From Nitrospirota bacterium (lineage in GTDB: Bacteria > Nitrospirota > JACRHJ01), in contig JAKAHE010000012.1 of NCBI GenBank assembly GCA_021815285.1, forward strand, positions 2,071 through 17,560: 15,490 nucleotides of DNA. Direction: 5' to 3'. The notes under the pieces were generated by a model. The model saw only the letters and a list, made by a program, of their open reading frames with translations, was not told where the DNA came from and searched no databases. Of this stretch, positions 6,024-12,426 are shown piece by piece. The translations under genes and the position numbers were made by a program. Each line of letters opens with the position of its first letter. The first letter of the stretch is position 1.

Positions 6024-7229
6024 ATGCCAGTTTTTGTTTATAAGGCCGGGAGAGAAGACGGAAGCGTTTTCGTAAAGGAGGCGGAAGCCGAAAGCCCGGA
6101 GGCGCTCAGGAAGGAGCTGGAGGATAACGGCTACCTCGTGCTCCACCTCGCTAAACGCCGCGCCATCGGGCTGGGAGCGGATTTTTTTCAGAAAAGGCTG
6201 AAGACCGAGGACTTCCTGGTGTTCAACCAGGAGCTGCTTGTGCTCATAAGGGCTGGCCTGCCCATAGTCCAGTCCCTCGACATCCTTGCGGACAGAACAC
6301 CGATCCCGGCGTTCAAGGACGCGCTTGTGGACGTCAAGACGGAGATACGGGGCGGCAAGGCCCTCTCCGACTCCATGGCCAGGCATCCCAGGTTCTTCCC
6401 GGAGCTTTACTGCAACTCGCTCCGCGCAGGCGAAAGGACGGGCAATCTGGCCGAGGTGCTCGAACGCTTTATAATTTATCAGAAAAAACTGCTCGATGTT
6501 AAAAGAAAACTGAAAACGGCAGTAACCTATCCCATATTCCTCGTTGGCGTGACAATTCTTCTTCTTGTGTTCCTTCTTACGTATGTTGTGCCTTCCTTTA
6601 CCCAGATATATGCGGATACCCAGTCGAGCCTGCCTATGCCGACGATAATTCTCATGAACGTAACGCAGTTCCTTAAAACATATATCCTGTTTTTCATAGC
6701 CCTGGGAGCCGCGCTGGTTTTCGCCTTCCGGGCATGGTATAAAACCCCCGGCGGAAGGCTTAAGACGGATTCGTATCTCCTGAAAGTGCCGCTCCTCGGC
6801 GAGACCATCCGGGGCTACATTATCAGCACAATGACCAGGACTCTGGCGACTATCCTCTCAGGAGGCATACCGATGCTCCAGGCCCTGGAGATGGTTGCGA
6901 AATCCGTCACGAACCGCGCCATATCCGAAAAGCTCAGGTATACCCAGGAGAGGGTGCGGGAGGGAATAAGCCTTGCCGCGTCGCTTGAGGAAACGAAAAT
7001 AATGCCCGTGATGACAATCAGGATGATAGAGGTCGGGGAAGCCACCGGCGCCCTCGAGAGCATGCTGGACGATATTTCTACTTTCTACGAGGACGAGGTG
7101 AACGTCCGCGTGCAGAGAATGACAAACCTCATCGAACCGGTGATAATGCTTTCCATGGGCGCCGTTGTGGGCACAATAGTAATAATAATGTACCTGCCTA
7201 TATTCGAGCTGGCCGGAACAGTAAAGTAA
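6024..7229 (+). CDS. pilC: Type IV pilus / type II secretion inner-membrane platform protein (PilC/GspF family)
   Basis: A 401-residue polytopic inner-membrane protein that couples the assembly ATPase to pilin polymerisation. The N-terminus (MPVFVYKAGREDGSV) is the usual start of the family. Two GspF-type cytoplasmic domains are present: the first at about residues 63-165 (FNQELLVLIRAGLPIVQSLD, GERTGNLAEVLERF) and the second at 265-370 (TRTLATILSGGIPMLQALEM, IEVGEATGALESMLDDIS). Membrane segments lie at about 168-190, 218-236 and 370-393. Length and layout match PilC/GspF. It is the first gene of the operon, preceded by AAAGGT at 6014-6019 and a promoter; the motor gene follows 16 bases later. 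The pilus and secretion versions of this family cannot be separated from sequence alone, so the symbol is a family-level name. Confidence 0.95.
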   Translation: MPVFVYKAGREDGSVFVKEAEAESPEALRKELEDNGYLVLHLAKRRAIGLGADFFQKRLKTEDFLVFNQELLVLIRAGLPIVQSLDILADRTPIPAFKDALVDVKTEIRGGKALSDSMARHPRFFPELYCNSLRAGERTGNLAEVLERFIIYQKKLLDVKRKLKTAVTYPIFLVGVTILLLVFLLTYVVPSFTQIYADTQSSLPMPTIILMNVTQFLKTYILFFIALGAALVFAFRAWYKTPGGRLKTDSYLLKVPLLGETIRGYIISTMTRTLATILSGGIPMLQALEMVAKSVTNRAISEKLRYTQERVREGISLAASLEETKIMPVMTIRMIEVGEATGALESMLDDISTFYEDEVNVRVQRMTNLIEPVIMLSMGAVVGTIVIIMYLPIFELAGTVK

Positions 7230-7245
7230 AGGTCTACCAGGCGAA

Positions 7246-9441
7246 ATGGAAGATAATCTCAGCTCTTACGAAAAAGACGCATCCGTCGGCTTGACTCCGG
7301 ACACGGCAGCCGAAAAGGCAACCATTCTCGTTGTGGACGACGAGCGAGACCTCCTCGCGTTAATCTCCAAGATACTTGTATCGAGCGGTTTTTCCATCCT
7401 TTCCGCATCCAACGGCGTAGACGCCCTTGAGAAGGTCAAGGAAGCCTCTCCGGATCTCGTCCTGCTTGATTACATGATGCCCGGCATGAACGGCCTTGAT
7501 GTCCTGAAGGAAATAAAGAAACTGCGCTCGGATACGGCGGTAATAATCATAACGGGCCGCGGAAGCGAGACAACCGCGGCGGACTCAATAAAAATGGGCG
7601 CCGTAGGCTATATACCCAAGCCGTTCGACAGGGAAAGCCTGCTCGGCGCTGTCAGGCGCGCCTTGAGCGAGCGCAAGGAGCGCCTTGAGGCCGAAGACCG
7701 TGAAATAATAAAAATATCCAGGATGGTCGGCAAACAGCGCATAGGCGACGTCATCACCTCCAAGGGATATGCAAGTCCTGCGGAGATAGAGAACGTACTG
7801 GAGGCCGCAAAGAATATCGACAAGAGGGTGGGGCAGGTTCTGCTTGAGGCCGGTGTCATATCCGAGGAACAGCTTGCCAGGAGCCTCGCGTTCCAGCACG
7901 GTGTAAAATTCATAAACCTCTTCAACTTCCACATCGAGCCGCGCTTCTTCGAGACAATCTCCTACGAGCTTATGGATCGCTACCAGTTCGTGCCCTACGA
8001 AGAGGAAGGCGGGAGGCTCATAATAGCCGTCTCGGACCCCACAAATATCATCATGGTGGACGAGCTGGAACTGCTGCTGGGACGCCCCCTGGGGATATGC
8101 GTGGCGACGAAGGCGTCCATAGCCGAGGCTCTGAAGAGGAGCGAGGGTTCCCAGAGGGTGCTGAAAGAGGTAACCGAAGAATTCAAGCTCCACCTCGTCA
8201 AGGAGACCGAGGAGGGCGAAGAGACGCTGTCCATGGACCGCCTGGGCGAGGAGATAAGTCCGATTATAAAGCTTGTGGACACGATACTCTTCTCCGCAAT
8301 CCAGAAACGCGCCTCCGACATACACATAGAGTCGGACGAGATGCATGTCATTGTGAAATACAGGATAGACGGCGTGCTCTACCGGGCGATGGACCCGATA
8401 GACGCGCGTTTCCAGACAACCATCATCTCGCGCATCAAGATCATGTCCGAGCTCGATATCGCCGAGCGGCGCATCCCTCAGGACGGACGCTTCAAGATAA
8501 AACTCAAAGACAAAAAGATAGATTTCCGCGTATCCATAATGCCGTCCATATTCGGCGAGGACGTTGTCATCAGAATACTGGACAAGGAGTCGATAACGGC
8601 TGACCTCCACGAGCTTCGGCTCGACCGCCTGGGATACTCGGAAAATGACCTCAAACGCTTCAGGAAGGCCGTGCTCGAGCCTTACGGCATGGTGCTTGTA
8701 ACCGGGCCGACGGGCTCCGGCAAGACCACCACTCTGTATGCCGCAATAAGCGAAATCAATACCGCCGAAGACAAGATGATAACGATAGAAGACCCTGTCG
8801 AATATCAGCTTCCGGGCGTCGTGCAGATACCGGTAAACGAAAAGAAAGGTCTTACCTTCGCGCGCGGGCTGCGTTCGATACTGAGGCACGACCCGGACAA
8901 GATACTTGTCGGCGAGATACGAGACCCTGAAACCGCACAGATAGCGGTCGCTGCGGCCCTGACTGGGCACCTCGTCTTTACCACCGTCCATGCGAACAAC
9001 GCCTTCGACGTCATAGGGCGGTTCACAAACATGGGCGTGGAGCCTTATAACTTCGTGAGCTCGCTTAACTGCATCCTGGCCCAGAGGCTCGTCAGGATGA
9101 TTTGCCTCAACTGCAAACGCCCGGCCAAGCTCTCCAGGGAGATTATCGCGGACTCCGGGCTTGATTACGACGACGTGGTGAAAAGGGGTGTCGTGTTTTA
9201 TGAAGGCAGGGGCTGCGCGGAGTGCAACGGAACCGGGTACAGTGGCAGGAAGGCCATTACGGAATTCCTTGATCTTACCGACCGCATAAAGGAGATGATG
9301 CTCGAGAGGCGGCCCGTTTCAGAACTCAGGAAAGCGGCGCTTGAAGAAGGCATGAGCACCCTGAGGCAGTCCGCGCTTCAGAAGGCATTCGCCGGAGAGA
9401 CTACCCTGCGCGAGATAAACAGGGTTACGTTCGTGGAGTAA
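7246..9441 (+). CDS. pilB: Receiver-MshEN-PilB/GspE fusion: assembly ATPase with phosphorelay and c-di-GMP input domains
   Basis: A 731-residue cytoplasmic hexameric ATPase that should power pilin or pseudopilin assembly. Residues 25-145 form a response-regulator receiver domain with all key positions: D31-D32, phosphoacceptor D75 (LLDYMMPG), T103 and K125 (PKPF). Residues 165-217 hold two 24-residue MshEN motifs, RIGDVITSKGYASPAEIENV (first 20) and RVGQVLLEAGVISEEQLARS (first 20), separated by KNIDK. The five-residue spacing is that of c-di-GMP-binding MshE-type domains; the last position of motif 1 is Ala instead of Gln. The motor core has Walker A GPTGSGKTT at 487-495, an Asp box around ITIEDPVE, Walker B LVGEIRD with E557, a His box LTGHLVFTTVHAN, and zinc-binding C620/C623/C657/C660. 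PilB/GspE proteins usually lack the receiver; they are about 500-570 residues long. The next gene starts three bases after the stop. A start at 7246 leaves about 24 residues before the receiver. Confidence 0.95.
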   Translation: MEDNLSSYEKDASVGLTPDTAAEKATILVVDDERDLLALISKILVSSGFSILSASNGVDALEKVKEASPDLVLLDYMMPGMNGLDVLKEIKKLRSDTAVIIITGRGSETTAADSIKMGAVGYIPKPFDRESLLGAVRRALSERKERLEAEDREIIKISRMVGKQRIGDVITSKGYASPAEIENVLEAAKNIDKRVGQVLLEAGVISEEQLARSLAFQHGVKFINLFNFHIEPRFFETISYELMDRYQFVPYEEEGGRLIIAVSDPTNIIMVDELELLLGRPLGICVATKASIAEALKRSEGSQRVLKEVTEEFKLHLVKETEEGEETLSMDRLGEEISPIIKLVDTILFSAIQKRASDIHIESDEMHVIVKYRIDGVLYRAMDPIDARFQTTIISRIKIMSELDIAERRIPQDGRFKIKLKDKKIDFRVSIMPSIFGEDVVIRILDKESITADLHELRLDRLGYSENDLKRFRKAVLEPYGMVLVTGPTGSGKTTTLYAAISEINTAEDKMITIEDPVEYQLPGVVQIPVNEKKGLTFARGLRSILRHDPDKILVGEIRDPETAQIAVAAALTGHLVFTTVHANNAFDVIGRFTNMGVEPYNFVSSLNCILAQRLVRMICLNCKRPAKLSREIIADSGLDYDDVVKRGVVFYEGRGCAECNGTGYSGRKAITEFLDLTDRIKEMMLERRPVSELRKAALEEGMSTLRQSALQKAFAGETTLREINRVTFVE

Positions 9442-9444
9442 TTT

Positions 9445-10386
9445 ATGTTTTCGCTTAAAAAGAACCTCGGCCTTGAGATAAGCCAGAAGGCGCTCCGGGC
9501 CGCGAAACTGAAAAAAAACGGCGGCGCTTTCGAGGTGCAGTGGCTTAAGGAAGTCCCGCTTCCCGATGGGCTTGTCCAGGACTCCTTCACGGAACCGAAC
9601 CTCCGCGATGTCCCGGAATTCACGGCGGCCGTCAGGGGCCTTTTGAACGGCAACGCGCGCGGGAGCCATACGGCCGTCGCTCTTCCGGATTATGTCGCAA
9701 GGGTTCAGGTGCTGGATTTCGATTCCGCTCCCAAAAAAGACGATGCAGAGCAGATGCTGAAGTGGCGGCTGAAAAAAATCCTGCCGTTCGAGATAGACCT
9801 GGCCACGCTAAGGTGGCAGTACCTGGGCAAGTTTGCCGTGAACGAAAAGGAGCAGCACCGCTACCTTGTCTCGATAATAAAGACGGAAATACTCTCCCAG
9901 TACCGGAGCGCCCTTGCCGGCGCGGGCCTGAACGCAAAAAGACTGGGGCTTGCGACCTTTTCCATCTGGAATCTCTTCAGCGCCAATGTTGCCAGAGAAC
10001 TGGGCGACGAGGCCGATTTCGCATTAATGAACCTTTCCGCGGGCAAGCTTTCGGTAATCATATTCTCGAAAGGCTCCCCGCATTTCATGCGGCTTAAAGA
10101 CCTGGGGAAGCTCGATGACGGAGAATACTTCATGGATGTTATACGGATTCTCCGGGAATTGAACGCATCTCTTGTTTATTATAAAGAAAACTTTTCTTCG
10201 GCGCCTGTCCGGACGGTATACATTACGGGCGATGCCGGAGGCGTGAACGAACTTGCCAGGGAGGCCTCCGCGAGGTCCGGTATAGACGCGCGGGTATTTT
10301 CGCTTGCGAGCGCTGTACAGCCTGGGGCGGTTACGAATCTGCCGGCCTGTTTTTCAGCGGCCTGCGGCGCGGCCCTGGAGATCTGA
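9445..10386 (+). CDS. pilM: PilM-like actin-fold pilus assembly protein
   Basis: A 313-residue cytoplasmic protein, slightly shorter than typical PilM (about 350). PilM proteins have an FtsA/actin-like ATP-binding fold and link the cytoplasmic motor to PilN at the inner membrane; the GspL cytoplasmic domain is the secretion-system counterpart. Visible marks are the N-terminal GLEISQKALRAAKLKK strand-turn segment, the TAVALPDYVARVQVLDF segment, the WRLKKILPFEID helix that is common in the family, and the later FALMNLSAGKLSVIIF strand pair. The assignment rests mainly on position between the motor and PilN/PilO genes and on these motifs. GGAG at 9436-9439 overlaps the upstream stop codon and serves the ATG at 9445, so translation is probably coupled to that of the motor. 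Confidence 0.85.
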   Translation: MFSLKKNLGLEISQKALRAAKLKKNGGAFEVQWLKEVPLPDGLVQDSFTEPNLRDVPEFTAAVRGLLNGNARGSHTAVALPDYVARVQVLDFDSAPKKDDAEQMLKWRLKKILPFEIDLATLRWQYLGKFAVNEKEQHRYLVSIIKTEILSQYRSALAGAGLNAKRLGLATFSIWNLFSANVARELGDEADFALMNLSAGKLSVIIFSKGSPHFMRLKDLGKLDDGEYFMDVIRILRELNASLVYYKENFSSAPVRTVYITGDAGGVNELAREASARSGIDARVFSLASAVQPGAVTNLPACFSAACGAALEI

Positions 10387-10396
10387 CGGAAATATT

Positions 10397-11014
10397 ATGC
10401 GTATAGAGATAAACTTCGCATCAAGAGAATACCTGCTGGCAAGGAAGGTCTACCTGGCCCTTGCCGCCGCAATCGTGGCCTCGGCCCTGGTCTTTGCTTA
10501 CATCCTGGGCACGTACAGCAACTCGGCGCAGAAGGCAGGCGTATTTTCCAAACAGCTCTCGGTGCAAAAGAAAATAGCCTCCGAGATGGACTCAAAGCTT
10601 GCGGTAATCGAAAAAGGCGTCAACGCCGCTGACGTAAGGGCGGCGCTCGGCGAGGCTGATTTTGCCAACGGCGTCATCGCCATACGGGTTTTTTCCTGGA
10701 CGGCTTTTTTAAACCGGCTCGAGGAGGTGGTGCCGGAAGGTGTTGGCATAGACAACATAACCCCGGATTTCCAGTCTCTGAATATCGATATTTCCGGAAA
10801 CGCCGTTTCATCGGACAGGTTGATGGAATTTATAGACAGGCTTACAAAATCCAAGTATTTCGAAGAGATACCGCCTACTTTTCATTCAAACAGGGTTATG
10901 GTGGACAAGGACACCGGAAAGACCCTTCAGACGTTCGGCCTGGTAATAAGATACAGCCCGGACGGCTCGCACACCTTCAAGAGCCCATACAATAACAAGG
11001 AGGGACTGCATTGA
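10397..11014 (+). CDS. pilN: PilN-like inner-membrane assembly protein
   Basis: A 205-residue bitopic protein. It has a short cytoplasmic N-terminus (MRIEINFASREYLLARKV), where PilN proteins have an INLLP-like motif that binds PilM, then one membrane helix at about residues 17-38 and a periplasmic coiled-coil plus ferredoxin-like domain. The segment RLEEVVPEGVGIDNITPDFQ is characteristic of PilN (helix leading into 'P.gv.l..i'). It should form a heterodimer with PilO in the alignment subcomplex. The start at 10397 is chosen over upstream in-frame codons because it gives the N-terminal motif, lies 10 bases after the pilM stop and has ACGGA at 10386-10390. The gene overlaps pilO by four bases. 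Confidence 0.85.
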   Translation: MRIEINFASREYLLARKVYLALAAAIVASALVFAYILGTYSNSAQKAGVFSKQLSVQKKIASEMDSKLAVIEKGVNAADVRAALGEADFANGVIAIRVFSWTAFLNRLEEVVPEGVGIDNITPDFQSLNIDISGNAVSSDRLMEFIDRLTKSKYFEEIPPTFHSNRVMVDKDTGKTLQTFGLVIRYSPDGSHTFKSPYNNKEGLH

Positions 11015-11556
11015 AGGAATGGGGCCGGCTGATAGCGAAGGACCGTAAGGCGCAGGCGCTGGCGCTTCTTCTTGGAGTCATGCTCCTGGTAAACGGAGGA
11101 TTTTACCTGCTTAAGACAAAACCCGCCCAGGCTATGGCCTCAGGCCTTGAGACAAGGCTTCAGGATAACCGACGGGCAATAATGGCGAAACAGGCCGAGT
11201 ACCGGCTTTACGCCTCTTTCGGGCACGGCAAGGAGCAGCTTGACTCCTTCAAGAAAATGCTTCCGGCAAAATCTGATTACACGGGAATAATAAAGGATAT
11301 TTTCAAGATGGCTCGTGAAGACGGGGTGGAAAGTAATTCGATAAGCGTGGAGAAGAGACAGGTGGCGCACGGAGACATCGACCAGATTGTCTTTTCCATG
11401 CCGGTATCCGGCAGCTATAGAAACGTCCGAAAGCTTATTTACGACATGGAGAATTCTTCCCTGTTTCTGACAATAGACCGTCTTGGCTTCAATGGCAGCA
11501 GAAAAACGGGCGACATATCCGTCACCCTCGGCCTCAGCGCCTACGTGAGGTCATGA
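11011..11556 (+). CDS. pilO: PilO-like inner-membrane assembly protein (TTG start)
   Basis: A 181-residue bitopic protein with one membrane segment at about residues 15-35 (ALALLLGVMLLVNGGFYLL), a coiled-coil stretch and a periplasmic PilO/GspM-like ferredoxin fold. The pattern is typical: KKMLPAKSDYTGIIKDIFKM, then FSMPVSGSYRNVRKLIYDME and a closing TIDRLGF segment. It partners PilN. The start is TTG at 11011, overlapping the pilN TGA (TTGA), and a strong AAGGAGG at 10997-11003 lies seven bases upstream, so this rare start codon is well supported. Its own end overlaps the next gene in an ATGA junction, indicating tightly coupled translation of the N-O-P set. Confidence 0.87.
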   Translation: MKEWGRLIAKDRKAQALALLLGVMLLVNGGFYLLKTKPAQAMASGLETRLQDNRRAIMAKQAEYRLYASFGHGKEQLDSFKKMLPAKSDYTGIIKDIFKMAREDGVESNSISVEKRQVAHGDIDQIVFSMPVSGSYRNVRKLIYDMENSSLFLTIDRLGFNGSRKTGDISVTLGLSAYVRS

Positions 11557-12398
11557 TGAAGGACAAGAAAAAAGCCGTATTCGCGGCATCGCTTTTCGCC
11601 CTCCTGGGCGTAGTGATATTCATGAGAATATACTCCGGCTCCTCGAAAAAAACTGTTGTTTCCGCGCCTGCGGATAAACGAGCCGCAAGGGCCGTCATTC
11701 CCAGGAAGGCCATTACCGTCAACCTCGATCTTCTGAACAGGCCGAAGGTCGATTTTACGGCGTCAAGGAACATCTTCGCCCCGGTATACGTGAAGCCTTC
11801 TCTTCCCAAGCTTATCGGCAAGGGCGGGCTTGGGGCCAAGGGCAAGGGAAACATTACCGTGACTCCTCTTAAGCCTCTTCCGCCGCCGCCGCCTCCGAAA
11901 TCGCCTGCGGAGATAGCCGCGGACAACGCCCGCGAGGAGATGAACAAAATAAAGGTCATGGGTTTTCTTAAGAGAAAACTGCGGACGGACGTTTTCCTGT
12001 CCCTTGGGCAGGAAAACTATGTGGTGGCCAAGGGCGGCAAGATAACAAGGACCTATTACCTGACGGACGTGACCGATAATTCCGTCACCATATCGGACAA
12101 GACGACGGGCGTCTCCGTAAAGATCAACACGAATTTCTCCAAAAACGCATCCGCCGAGGTCTATCCTTCTCCCGGATATGGCGGTGGCGTAGGCCCGACG
12201 ATGGGCGGAATGGGTTACAATCCGTACGCGAGAAGGATGCCGACTCCGGGGATGGGCTTTCCCGGCTCCGCCGGCAGGAGGCTCCCCGGCCCGATGGGCA
12301 TGCGGCCAGGGATCGTGCTGCCGGGTGCGCTGGCAGCCAGTGGCGCGGCGGCGCAAAAGCCTTCAGTGGATCCTTTGAACAATTTTTCGTTAAGATAG
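11553..12398 (+). CDS. pilP: PilP/GspC-like periplasmic linker protein with Gly/Pro/Met-rich tail
   Basis: A 281-residue protein anchored by one N-terminal membrane helix (about residues 8-25); it has no lipobox, unlike classical PilP lipoproteins. After a flexible region come a SRNIFAP motif (71-77), resembling the RNPF-type motif of GspC/PilP proteins, then a six-proline run (110-115), and a homology-region-like beta domain at about 130-190 (IKVMGFLKRKLRTDVFLSLG, VVAKGGKI, VTISDKTTGVSV). Residues about 203-262 are a low-complexity tail rich in Gly, Pro and Met that is not usual for the family. It probably bridges PilN/PilO to the secretin. The first ATG (11553) overlaps the pilO stop; the second ATG at 11556 fits the GAGG at 11547-11550 better, so the true start may be either. 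Family assignment rests on domain pattern plus position. Confidence 0.78.
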   Translation: MMKDKKKAVFAASLFALLGVVIFMRIYSGSSKKTVVSAPADKRAARAVIPRKAITVNLDLLNRPKVDFTASRNIFAPVYVKPSLPKLIGKGGLGAKGKGNITVTPLKPLPPPPPPKSPAEIAADNAREEMNKIKVMGFLKRKLRTDVFLSLGQENYVVAKGGKITRTYYLTDVTDNSVTISDKTTGVSVKINTNFSKNASAEVYPSPGYGGGVGPTMGGMGYNPYARRMPTPGMGFPGSAGRRLPGPMGMRPGIVLPGALAASGAAAQKPSVDPLNNFSLR

Positions 12399-12426
12399 AT
12401 ACAGGTTTTTTCCTGAAAGGGGGAAC

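Noticed and set aside
5712..6386. Minus-strand frame of 224 codons over the DUF1858/pilC intergenic region
   Set aside because: It overlaps the ends of two supported plus-strand genes and a promoter; no motif or ribosome binding site supports it.
7585..8991. Long antisense open frame of 468 codons opposite the motor gene
   Set aside because: It mirrors the strongly conserved ATPase on the other strand, has no recognisable domain and lacks a supporting start signal; such frames arise from codon bias in the sense gene.
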